The translations under genes and the position numbers were made by a program. The notes under the pieces are model-generated. The model was not told the DNA's origin. It made no database searches and worked only from the letters and a program-made list of their open reading frames with translations. Of a stretch of DNA of 64,000 bases, positions 50,862 to 59,203 are shown piece by piece. The DNA is taken from positions 152,747 through 216,746 of the forward strand of contig NZ_FOET01000009.1 of the NCBI RefSeq assembly GCF_900110735.1, in the 5' to 3' direction. The stretch's first letter is position 1, and every line of letters begins with the position of its first letter. This stretch comes from Streptomyces radiopugnans (GTDB taxonomy: Bacteria > Actinomycetota > Actinomycetes > Streptomycetales > Streptomycetaceae).

Positions 50862-52391
50862 ATGACGGACAACGTCGGCAGTGCGGGCAGCGCCGGCAGT
50901 GCTGACGGGGTTCCCGCGAAGTTCGCCGCACTCGGGCTGACCTACGACGACGTGCTGCTGCTGCCGGGCGAGTCGGACATGGCCCCGCAGGACATCGACA
51001 CCTCCTCGTACGTCTCGCGCAACGTCAGGGTGAACATCCCGCTGATCTCCGCGGCGATGGACAAGGTCACCGAGGCCCGCATGGCGATCGCCATGGCCCG
51101 GCAGGGCGGTGTCGGCGTACTGCACCGCAACCTGTCGATCGAGGACCAGGCCGACCAGGTCGACCAGGTCAAGCGGTCGGAGTCCGGCATGGTCACCGAC
51201 CCGATCACCATCCGCCCCGACGCCACGCTGCGCGAGGCCGACGAGCTGTGCGGCCGCTTCCGCATCAGCGGCGTGCCGGTCACCGACGCCACCGGCAAGC
51301 TGCTGGGCATCGTCACCAACCGCGACATGGCCTTCGAGACCGACCGCAGCCGCGAGGTCCGCGAGGTGATGACGCCGATGCCGCTGGTCACCGGCAAGGT
51401 GGGCATCTCGCGCGCGGACGCCATGGAGCTGCTGCGCCGCCACAAGATCGAGAAGCTGCCGCTGGTCGACGACGAGGGCGTGCTCAAGGGCCTGATCACC
51501 GTCAAGGACTTCGTCAAGGCGGAGAAGTACCCCAACGCCGCCAAGGACTCCGAGGGCCGTCTCATCGTCGGCGCGGCGGTCGGCGTGGCCGGCGACGCCT
51601 TCGAGCGGGCCCAGGCGCTGATCGAGGCGGGCGCCGACTTCATCGTCGTGGACACCGCGCACGGCCACTCGAAGCTGGTCGGCGAGATGGTCGCCAAGAT
51701 CAAGTCCAACTCCTCGGTCGACGTGGTCGGCGGCAACGTCGCCACCCGCGACGGGGCCCGGGCGCTGATCGACTCCGGCGCCGACGGCGTCAAGGTCGGT
51801 GTCGGACCGGGCTCGATCTGCACCACCCGCGTCGTCGCCGGCATCGGCGTCCCGCAGGTCACCGCGATCTACGAGGCCGCGCTCGCCGCGAGGGAGAGCG
51901 GCGTCCCGGTCATCGGCGACGGCGGGCTGCAGTACAGCGGCGACATCGCCAAGGCCCTGGTCGCCGGCGCCGACACCGTGATGCTCGGCAGCCTGCTGGC
52001 GGGCTGCGAGGAGTCGCCGGGCGAGCTGCTGTTCATCAACGGCAAGCAGTTCAAGTCCTACCGCGGCATGGGCTCGCTGGGCGCGATGCAGTCGCGCGGC
52101 CAGGCCAAGTCCTACTCCAAGGACCGCTACTTCCAGGAGACGGTCGCCGCCGACGACAAGCTCGTCCCCGAGGGCGTCGAGGGCCAGGTCCCCTACCGCG
52201 GCCCGCTGGGCGCGGTGGTGCACCAGCTCGTCGGCGGCCTGCGGCAGTCGATGTTCTACGTCGGCGGCCGGACGGTGCCGGAGATGAAGGCCAGGGGCCG
52301 CTTCGTGCGCATCACCGCGGCCGGGCTCAAGGAGAGCCACCCGCACGACGTCCAGATGACGACCGAGGCGCCGAACTACTCCCGGCGCTGA
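50862..52391 (+). CDS. guaB: Inosine-5'-monophosphate dehydrogenase
   Basis: IMPDH (509 residues) oxidises IMP to XMP, the committed step to GTP. The barrel is split by two CBS domains (about residues 105-230; MVTDPITIRPDATLREADEL, then EVMTPMPLVTGK). The catalytic cysteine is C320 in GSICTTR, and GMGSLGAM is the phosphate loop before the flap. ATG 50862 matches the usual Streptomyces N terminus, but ATG 50850 also has a good site. GTP level links to sporulation in streptomycetes; the developmental genes lie directly upstream. Confidence 0.96.
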   Translation: MTDNVGSAGSAGSADGVPAKFAALGLTYDDVLLLPGESDMAPQDIDTSSYVSRNVRVNIPLISAAMDKVTEARMAIAMARQGGVGVLHRNLSIEDQADQVDQVKRSESGMVTDPITIRPDATLREADELCGRFRISGVPVTDATGKLLGIVTNRDMAFETDRSREVREVMTPMPLVTGKVGISRADAMELLRRHKIEKLPLVDDEGVLKGLITVKDFVKAEKYPNAAKDSEGRLIVGAAVGVAGDAFERAQALIEAGADFIVVDTAHGHSKLVGEMVAKIKSNSSVDVVGGNVATRDGARALIDSGADGVKVGVGPGSICTTRVVAGIGVPQVTAIYEAALAARESGVPVIGDGGLQYSGDIAKALVAGADTVMLGSLLAGCEESPGELLFINGKQFKSYRGMGSLGAMQSRGQAKSYSKDRYFQETVAADDKLVPEGVEGQVPYRGPLGAVVHQLVGGLRQSMFYVGGRTVPEMKARGRFVRITAAGLKESHPHDVQMTTEAPNYSRR

Positions 52392-52473
52392 GACGGACCG
52401 GTGCCCCCGGTGCGCGCCCCCGGTGTCCCGCTCGGGGATACTGGGGGCGTAGACCGTAGGAAGGGCACAGCAC

Positions 52474-53583
52474 GTGACTGAGATCGAGATCGGCCGCGGC
52501 AAGCGCGGGAGGCGGGCGTACGCCTTCGACGACATCGCGGTGGTGCCCAGCCGCCGCACGCGGGACCCGAAGGAGGTCTCGATCGCCTGGCAGATCGACG
52601 CCTACCGCTTCGAGCTGCCGTTCCTGGCCGCCCCGATGGACTCGGTCGTCTCGCCGCGCGCCGCGATCCGCATCGGCGAGCTGGGTGGCCTGGGGGTGCT
52701 CAACCTCGAAGGCCTGTGGACGCGTTACGAGGACCCCGAGCCGCTGCTCCACGAGATCGCCGAGCTGGAGGACGCCGCGGCCACCCGCCGGCTCCAGGAG
52801 ATCTACTCCGCCCCCATCAAGGAGGAGCTGATCGGGCGGCGGATCAAGGAGGTGCGCGACTCCGGCGTGGTGACGGCCGCCGCGCTGTCGCCGCAGCGCA
52901 CCGTGCAGTTCTCCAAGGCGGTCGTGGACGCGGGCGTGGACATCTTCGTCATCCGCGGCACCACCGTCTCCGCCGAGCACGTCTCCTCGGCGGCCGAGCC
53001 GCTCAACCTCAAGCAGTTCATCTACGAGCTCGACGTCCCCGTCATCGTCGGCGGCTGCGCCACGTACACCGCCGCGCTGCACCTGATGCGCACCGGTGCG
53101 GCCGGCGTGCTCGTCGGCTTCGGCGGCGGCGCCGCGCACACCACCCGCAACGTGCTGGGCATCCAGGTGCCGATGGCCACCGCCGTCGCCGACGTGGCGG
53201 CGGCCCGCCGCGACTACCTGGACGAGTCCGGCGGCCGGTACGTCCACGTCATCGCCGACGGCGGCGTGGGCTGGTCCGGCGACCTGCCCAAGGCCATCGC
53301 CTGCGGCGCGGACGCGGTGATGATGGGCTCCCCGCTGGCCCGCGCCACCGACGCGCCCGGCCACGGGCACCACTGGGGCATGGAGGCCGTCCACGAGGAC
53401 GTGCCGCGCGGCAGGCGCGTCAACCTCGGCACGGTCGGCACCACCGAGGAGATCCTGCTCGGCCCCTCGCACAGCCCCGAGGGCCACATGAACTTCTTCG
53501 GCGCCCTGCGCCGGGCCATGGCCACCACGGGCTACTCGGAGCTCAAGGAGTTCCAGCGGGTGGAGGTCACGGTCTCCCGCTGA
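52474..53583 (+). CDS. guaB3: GuaB3-type IMP dehydrogenase-related protein
   Basis: This predicts 369 residues with the IMPDH/GMP-reductase barrel but no CBS domains. The loop that carries the catalytic cysteine in IMPDH (GSICTTR) reads GGGAAHTTR here, with H222 at the cysteine position. A normal IMPDH mechanism through a Cys-bound XMP is therefore unlikely. GuaB3 proteins regularly follow guaB in actinobacteria; their role is not settled. GTG start, 82 bp after guaB. Confidence 0.9.
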   Translation: MTEIEIGRGKRGRRAYAFDDIAVVPSRRTRDPKEVSIAWQIDAYRFELPFLAAPMDSVVSPRAAIRIGELGGLGVLNLEGLWTRYEDPEPLLHEIAELEDAAATRRLQEIYSAPIKEELIGRRIKEVRDSGVVTAAALSPQRTVQFSKAVVDAGVDIFVIRGTTVSAEHVSSAAEPLNLKQFIYELDVPVIVGGCATYTAALHLMRTGAAGVLVGFGGGAAHTTRNVLGIQVPMATAVADVAAARRDYLDESGGRYVHVIADGGVGWSGDLPKAIACGADAVMMGSPLARATDAPGHGHHWGMEAVHEDVPRGRRVNLGTVGTTEEILLGPSHSPEGHMNFFGALRRAMATTGYSELKEFQRVEVTVSR

Positions 53584-53617
53584 GCGCGGGCGCCCGTACG
53601 GCGGAAGCCGCACGGCG

Positions 53618-53668
53618 GCAAGGGGCCGGGCCCGGCGGACGGACAGTCCGCCGGGCCCGGCCCCTTGC
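53618..53668. terminator. Perfect 23-bp bidirectional terminator
   Basis: Arms 53618-53640 and 53646-53668 pair without any mismatch over 23 bp around GGACA. It lies between guaB3 and the convergent dehydrogenase gene and is the longest perfect stem I found in the window. Confidence 0.88.
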
Positions 53669-53711
53669 GGCACGGGCGCACCGGGCGCACCGGACGCGGC
53701 GGGCGCTCGCG

Positions 53712-54974
53712 TCACAGCCGGTGAGCCGCCCCCGTGGGGCTGGCGCCGCGGGTGTCGAGCAGGAGCTGGGCCTTGGCCGACAGGCTCTGCAGGTCGTAGA
53801 CGCGGTGGTGCTGGAGGAGCAGGGTGAGGTCGGCCGCGGCGGCGGCCTCGTAGAGGGAGTCGGCGCGCGGGACGGGGCGGCCCGCCACCCGCCACTGCGG
53901 CACGTGCGGGTCGTGGTAGCCGATCTGCGCGCCCAGCTCCATCAGCCGCAGGGCGATCTCGGGGGCGGGGGAGCCGGTCCGGTCGGCGAGGTCGGGCTTG
54001 TAGGTGACGCCCAGCAGCAGGACGCGGGCACCGCGGGCCGACTTGCCGTGCTCGTTGAGCAGGGTCGCCGCGCGCTGGGCCACGTAGCGCGGCATCCGGG
54101 CGTTGGCCTCCTGGGCGACCTCGACCAGGCGCAGCGGATAGCCCGGGGTGCGCCCGCCGCGGTCCAGGCAGGCGGGGTCCACGGGGATGCCGTGGCCGCC
54201 CACGCCCGGGCCCGGCCGGAAGGCGTGGAAGCCGAACGGCTTGGTCTCCGCGCAGCGGATCACGTCCCACAGGTCCACGCCGAGGTCGTGGCAGAGCACG
54301 GCCATCTCGTTGACCAGGGCGATGTTCACGTGCCGGAAGTTGGTCTCCAGGACCGCCGTCGTCTCGGCCTCGCGCAGGCCGCGGGCCCGCACCACCTTCT
54401 CGACCAGCCGCCCGTAGAAGGCGGCGGCGGCCTCCGTGCAGGCCGGGGTCAGTCCGCCGATCACCCGCGGGGTGTTGGAGTAGCCGTGGGAGCGGTTGCC
54501 GGGGTCGAGGCGGGAGGGGGCGCAGGCGAGGTGGAAGTCGTGACCGGCCCGCAGTCCCGAGGCCTTCTCCAGCAGCGGGGCGACGTACTCCTCGGTGCCG
54601 CCGGGGTGGACGGCGGACTCCACCACGACCGTGGTCCTCGGGCGCAGCCGCTCGCCGAGGGTGAGCGCCGCCGCCCGCACCGCGCCCAGGTCCGGGGCGC
54701 GGCCCTCGCCCTGCGGGGTGGGGGCGCAGATCAGGGCGGTGCGGACCCGGCCCAGCACGGAGGGGTCCGAGGTGGCGCGGAAGCCGGCCGAGGCCATCCG
54801 GCGCACCTCGGCCGCCGACAGCCCGCCGTCCGCCGGCGGGCGCCCCGCGCCCAGCTCGCGCACGGCGTTCTCGTCGGGGTCGTAGCCGATGGTGCGGATA
54901 CCGGCGGCCGTGGCGGCCTGGGCCGCGGGAAGACCCAGATGACCCAGACCGAGGACGGCGAGATCTGCGGGCAT
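53712..54974 (-). CDS. Nucleotide-sugar dehydrogenase homologue lacking the catalytic Cys
   Basis: This predicts 420 residues of the UDP-glucose/GDP-mannose dehydrogenase family. The NAD site is LAVLGLGHLGLPAA at residues 5-18; the middle has ETNFRHVNIALVNEMA and the C-terminal domain GVTYKPDLADRTGSPA. The active-site motif GGHC-x-P is GGHGIPVDP here, with G262 in place of the nucleophilic cysteine. It may be inactive as a four-electron dehydrogenase or do different chemistry. No glycosyltransferase neighbours. Confidence 0.87.
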   Translation of the reverse strand: MPADLAVLGLGHLGLPAAQAATAAGIRTIGYDPDENAVRELGAGRPPADGGLSAAEVRRMASAGFRATSDPSVLGRVRTALICAPTPQGEGRAPDLGAVRAAALTLGERLRPRTTVVVESAVHPGGTEEYVAPLLEKASGLRAGHDFHLACAPSRLDPGNRSHGYSNTPRVIGGLTPACTEAAAAFYGRLVEKVVRARGLREAETTAVLETNFRHVNIALVNEMAVLCHDLGVDLWDVIRCAETKPFGFHAFRPGPGVGGHGIPVDPACLDRGGRTPGYPLRLVEVAQEANARMPRYVAQRAATLLNEHGKSARGARVLLLGVTYKPDLADRTGSPAPEIALRLMELGAQIGYHDPHVPQWRVAGRPVPRADSLYEAAAAADLTLLLQHHRVYDLQSLSAKAQLLLDTRGASPTGAAHRL

Positions 54975-55032
54975 GAGGCGGCGTCCCTTCCCCTGTCGAC
55001 GGACTCGTGGGGCTGGCTGGCTTGTGGGGCGA

Positions 55033-55063
55033 TGTCAGGTTAAGCGCATATATGACAGATATG
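55033..55063 (+). promoter_or_regulatory. AT-rich dyads upstream of glpD
   Basis: Overlapping inverted repeats TGTCA-N15-TGACA (55033-55057) and CATAT-N7-ATATG (55047-55063) lie in an AT-rich patch about 130 bp before glpD. They are good candidates for a promoter and repressor site, for example of a GylR/IclR-type glycerol regulator. Confidence 0.45.
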
Positions 55064-55188
55064 GTGGATTGCGTGCGGAGCGGTGTCCGCCCGGGTCGAA
55101 GTCGTGCGATCGGCGGACGAACGGGTAGGGGCCAGGACAGGTGCGGACGGGCAATCGACCGGGGCATCGGCATATCAGGGAGGCAGTG

Positions 55189-56904
55189 GTGAGGACAGCG
55201 GCACTGGGACCGGCCGAGCGGGCCGAGGCGCTCGCCCGCATGTCGGAGCGCGAGCTGGACATACTGGTCGTCGGCGGCGGGGTGGTCGGCGCCGGCACCG
55301 TCCTGGACGCGGCGACCCGCGGCCTGTCGACGGGCATCGTCGAGGCGCGCGACTGGGCGTCGGGCACCTCCAGCCGCTCCAGCAAGCTCATCCACGGCGG
55401 GCTGCGCTATCTGGAGATGCTGGACTTCGCGCTGGTGCGCGAGGCGCTCAAGGAGCGCGGGCTGCTGCTCCAGCGGATCGCCCCCCACCTGGTCAGGCCC
55501 GTCCCCTTCCTCTATCCGCTGCGGCGCCGGGGCTGGGAGCGGCTGTACGCGGGCTCCGGCGTGGCGCTGTACGACGTGCTCGCCACGGCCTCCGGACGCG
55601 GCCGCGGCCTGCCCCACCACCGGCACCTGACGCGCCGCCAGGCCCTGCGGGTGGCGCCCGCCCTGCGCAAGGACGCGCTGGTGGGAGCCCTGCAGTACTA
55701 CGACGCGCAGATGGACGACGCCCGCTACGTCGCCGCCCTGGTGCGCACCGCCGCCGCCTACGGGGCCCACGCCGCCAACCGGGCCCGCGTGGTGGGCTTC
55801 CTGCGCGAGGGCGAGCGGGTGGTCGGCGCCCGGGTGCAGGACCTGGAGCAGGGCGGCGAGTACGAGATCCGGGCCAAACAGGTCGTCAACGCCACCGGTG
55901 TGTGGACCGACGACACCCAGCGGCTGACCGCCGAGCGCGGCCAGTTCCACGTCCGCGCCTCCAAGGGCATCCACCTGGTGGTGCCCCGCGACCGCATCCA
56001 CTCCACCACCGGGCTGATCCTGCGCACCGAGAAGAGCGTGCTGTTCGTCATCCCCTGGGGCCGGCACTGGATCATCGGCACCACCGACACCGACTGGGAC
56101 CTGGACAAGGCCCACCCGGCGGCCTCCAGCGCCGACATCGACTACCTGCTCGACCACGTCAACTCGGTGCTGGCCGTGCCGCTCACGCGCGACGACGTGG
56201 AGGGCGTGTACGCCGGGCTGCGCCCGCTGCTGGCCGGGGAGTCGGACGCCACCAGCAAGCTCTCGCGCGAGCACACCGTCGCCCATCCGGTGCCGGGCCT
56301 GGTGGTCGTCGCGGGCGGCAAGTACACGACGTACCGGGTGATGGCCAAGGACGCGGTCGACGAGGCCGTCCACGGGCTCGACCACCGCGTCGCCGAGTGC
56401 ACCACGGAGGAGGTGCCGCTGGTCGGCGCCGAGGGCTACCACGCGATGTGGAACGCCCGTGCCCGCATCGCCGCCCGCACCGGGCTGCACGTGGCGCGCG
56501 TGGAGCACCTGCTGGGCCGGTACGGCTCGCTGATCGACGAGGTGCTGGAGCTGATCGCCGCCGACCCGAGCCTGGGCGAGCCGCTGCCGTGCGCGGACGA
56601 CTACCTCAGGGCGGAGGTGGTGTACGCCTGCACGCACGAGGGCGCGCGCCACCTGGACGACGTCCTCACCCGCCGTACCCGCATTTCCATCGAGACCTTC
56701 GACCGCGGCGCGCGCAGCGCGCGGGAGTGCGCCGAGCTGATGGCGCCGGTGCTCGGCTGGGACGCCGGCCAGATCGACCGCGAGGTGGAGCACTACGAGA
56801 AGCGGGTCGAGGCCGAGCGGGAGTCCCAGCTCCAGCCCGACGACCAGACCGCCGACGCCGCACGTCTGGGCGCGCCGGACATCGTGCCGTTCCAGCCGCT
56901 GTGA
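55189..56904 (+). CDS. glpD: Glycerol-3-phosphate dehydrogenase (FAD)
   Basis: GlpD (571 residues) oxidises sn-glycerol-3-phosphate to dihydroxyacetone phosphate at the membrane. The FAD motif is DILVVGGGVVGAGTVLDAATRG (split: DILVVGGGVVGAG, about residues 19-31), followed by SSRSSKLIHGGLRYLE. HWIIGTTDTDWD is another family motif. I chose the GTG at 55189, five bases after GGGAGG. A GTG at 55186 and a longer frame to 55141 exist. No glpF or glpK lies beside it, though glycerol operons are often elsewhere in streptomycetes. Confidence 0.93.
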   Translation: MRTAALGPAERAEALARMSERELDILVVGGGVVGAGTVLDAATRGLSTGIVEARDWASGTSSRSSKLIHGGLRYLEMLDFALVREALKERGLLLQRIAPHLVRPVPFLYPLRRRGWERLYAGSGVALYDVLATASGRGRGLPHHRHLTRRQALRVAPALRKDALVGALQYYDAQMDDARYVAALVRTAAAYGAHAANRARVVGFLREGERVVGARVQDLEQGGEYEIRAKQVVNATGVWTDDTQRLTAERGQFHVRASKGIHLVVPRDRIHSTTGLILRTEKSVLFVIPWGRHWIIGTTDTDWDLDKAHPAASSADIDYLLDHVNSVLAVPLTRDDVEGVYAGLRPLLAGESDATSKLSREHTVAHPVPGLVVVAGGKYTTYRVMAKDAVDEAVHGLDHRVAECTTEEVPLVGAEGYHAMWNARARIAARTGLHVARVEHLLGRYGSLIDEVLELIAADPSLGEPLPCADDYLRAEVVYACTHEGARHLDDVLTRRTRISIETFDRGARSARECAELMAPVLGWDAGQIDREVEHYEKRVEAERESQLQPDDQTADAARLGAPDIVPFQPL

Positions 56905-57120
56905 CGCTCCGGCGTCCGTGACGGCCCGTCACCTTCCTCCGTCGCGCGGCCGGTACGCGTCCGTCGCGCGGGCGTGCCGGCCGCACCGCGGGTGCCGGGG
57001 CGTCAGCCCCGGGCCCGCGCACCGCCGTTCCGGTTGTGTGTCCCCGGCCGAGTGCACCGCGGTCCGCCCCGTGGGGGAGAATGGGGCCACTGCTGGGGCG
57101 GGCTGAGTGTGAGGGGACGC

Positions 57121-59061
57121 ATGAGCGACGTGGACGGCCGCGGCAAGAAGGCCGGACGGCTGCTGGGCGGGCGTTACCGGCTGGGCGACGTCCTGGGCCG
57201 CGGCGGAATGGGCACCGTGTGGCGGGCCGAGGACGAGGTCCTGGGCCGCACCGTCGCGGTGAAGGAACTGCGCTTCCCCTCCAGCATCGACGAGGAGGAG
57301 AAGCGCCGGCTGGTCACCCGCACACTGCGCGAGGCCAAGGCCATCGCGCGCATCCGCAGCAGCAGCGCCGTCACCGTCTACGACGTGGTCGACGAGGACG
57401 ACCGCCCCTGGATCGTCATGGAGCTGATCGACGGCCGCTCCCTGGCCGACGTGCTGCGCGAGGACGGCCCGCTGGAGCCGCGGCGGGCGGCCGAGGTGGG
57501 TCTGGCGATCCTCGACGTGCTGCGCGCCGCCCACCGCGAGGGCATCCTGCACCGCGACGTGAAGCCCTCCAACGTCCTGATCGCCGACGAGGACGGCCGG
57601 GTCGTCCTCACCGACTTCGGCATCGCCCAGATCGAGGGCGACCCCTCCCTCACCTCCACCGGCATGCTGGTCGGCGCGCCCTCCTACATAGCGCCGGAGC
57701 GGGCGCGCGGTCAGCGCCCCGGCCCGCCGTCCGACCTGTGGTCGCTGGGCGGGCTGCTGTACGCGGCGGTGGAGGGCCACCCGCCGTACGACAAGGGGTC
57801 GGCGATCGCCACCCTGACCGCGGTGATGACCGAGCCGCTGGAGCCCCCGAAGCGCGCCGGGGCCCTGGAGGCGGTCATCCACGGCCTGCTGGACAAGGAC
57901 CCGGACAAGCGGCTGGACGAGCCGGGCGCGCGGGCGCTGCTGGAGCGCGCGGCCCGCGGGCCGCGGGCCGGGGCCGCGGCAGCGGAGACGAAGGAACCGG
58001 AGGGCACCCGTACGACCGTGCTCCCGGTGGCCGGCACGGGCGACTCGTCCGGCACCTCCGGCACGGGCGGCTCGTCCGGCACGGGCGGTGAGCGGCTGCG
58101 CGAGGCGCTGCGGTCCGTACGCGCCGCCGCGGCCGCCGCCCCGGCCGGGCGCGGCGCGGAGGAGAAGGCCGGGGGCGAGGCCGGCGGGAAGGGCGCCGCC
58201 GACGGCGGGGCAGTCGGCCCCGGGGCGGCCGGCGGCGGGGCCGCGGCCACCACCGCGGTCCCCGCCCGGATGGCCCGCGCGGCCCGTATGGCGCGGCAGC
58301 CCGCCGGGCTCGCGGTGGTCGCCGTCGTGGTGCTGGCCCTGCTCGGCACCGTCCTGGCCTTCGCGTTCGCCGGGGGCGACGAGGGCGGCGGCGAGCGGGC
58401 CGGATCCGGGCGGTCGGCGGCTCCGACGGCCGGGCAGGACGGCAGCGGTGACGAGCAGGACGGCAAGGACGGCGGAGGGAGCGACGGCGGATCCGGCGAG
58501 CAGTCCGCCGAGCCGTCCACCGAACCCTCCGCGGATCCGTCCGGCAGGGGAGGCCGCGAGGAGGAGGAAGGCGGCAAGGGCGGACAGGGCGGCGAGGGGC
58601 TGCCCGAGGGCTACGAGACGGTCACCGACGACCGCTTCCACTTCTCGATGGCCATGCCCGAGGGGTACGAGCGCGCCGGGATAGCGGGCCGCAACTCCGG
58701 CGGCAAGTACGCGCCGCGCGGCGGCGGCTACCCCAAGGTCCAGGTCGACTTCAACGGCAGCCCCGGGGACAGCGCGGCGGGCGCCTGGCGCTCCCTGGAA
58801 CCCGCCGTGCGCGGCAGCAGCACCGGCTACTCCCTGATCGCCATCAAGCCCGTGAAGTGGCGGGGCTACCCGACCGTCGCGGACTGGACGTTCGAGCGCG
58901 TGGAGAGCGGGAAGCGGGTGCGCGTCCTCAACCGCGGCTTCCGGGTGGACGACACCCACGGCTACGCCATCATGATCACCTGTGAGGCGGGCGAGTGGGA
59001 CGGCGAGGAGTGCCGCACGGTGCGGGAGACCGCTTTCCGGACGTTCCGCCCCCGGGACTGA
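57121..59061 (+). CDS. Receptor-type Ser/Thr protein kinase
   Basis: This predicts 646 residues. The kinase domain covers about residues 20-275: GRGGMGTV loop, K48 in VAVKEL, HRD with D146 (HRDVKPSN), and DFG with D165. A Gly/Ala-rich linker leads to one membrane helix (about 394-418), a charged linker and an extracellular domain of about 140 residues beginning FHFSMAMPEGYERAG. All catalytic residues are intact. The related pseudokinase gene follows. Signal unknown. GAGGGGACGC precedes the ATG. Confidence 0.93.
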   Translation: MSDVDGRGKKAGRLLGGRYRLGDVLGRGGMGTVWRAEDEVLGRTVAVKELRFPSSIDEEEKRRLVTRTLREAKAIARIRSSSAVTVYDVVDEDDRPWIVMELIDGRSLADVLREDGPLEPRRAAEVGLAILDVLRAAHREGILHRDVKPSNVLIADEDGRVVLTDFGIAQIEGDPSLTSTGMLVGAPSYIAPERARGQRPGPPSDLWSLGGLLYAAVEGHPPYDKGSAIATLTAVMTEPLEPPKRAGALEAVIHGLLDKDPDKRLDEPGARALLERAARGPRAGAAAAETKEPEGTRTTVLPVAGTGDSSGTSGTGGSSGTGGERLREALRSVRAAAAAAPAGRGAEEKAGGEAGGKGAADGGAVGPGAAGGGAAATTAVPARMARAARMARQPAGLAVVAVVVLALLGTVLAFAFAGGDEGGGERAGSGRSAAPTAGQDGSGDEQDGKDGGGSDGGSGEQSAEPSTEPSADPSGRGGREEEEGGKGGQGGEGLPEGYETVTDDRFHFSMAMPEGYERAGIAGRNSGGKYAPRGGGYPKVQVDFNGSPGDSAAGAWRSLEPAVRGSSTGYSLIAIKPVKWRGYPTVADWTFERVESGKRVRVLNRGFRVDDTHGYAIMITCEAGEWDGEECRTVRETAFRTFRPRD

Positions 59062-59203
59062 GACGGGCAACCGGGCCGACGGGCGACGCGAAGCCACTCC
59101 GGCACGTATCGTGATAGTACGCAGACCCTGTGCTTCCGCGATCCGGCCGGTGGGGACGGGTCTTGACGGACCGTAGGGCATCAGGCCGTGTGGGGAGGGC
59201 GCC

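Noticed and set aside
54975..56793. Very long open frames antisense to glpD and beyond
   Set aside because: High G+C content keeps antisense third-position frames free of stops; the glpD motifs and ribosome-binding site are on the plus strand.
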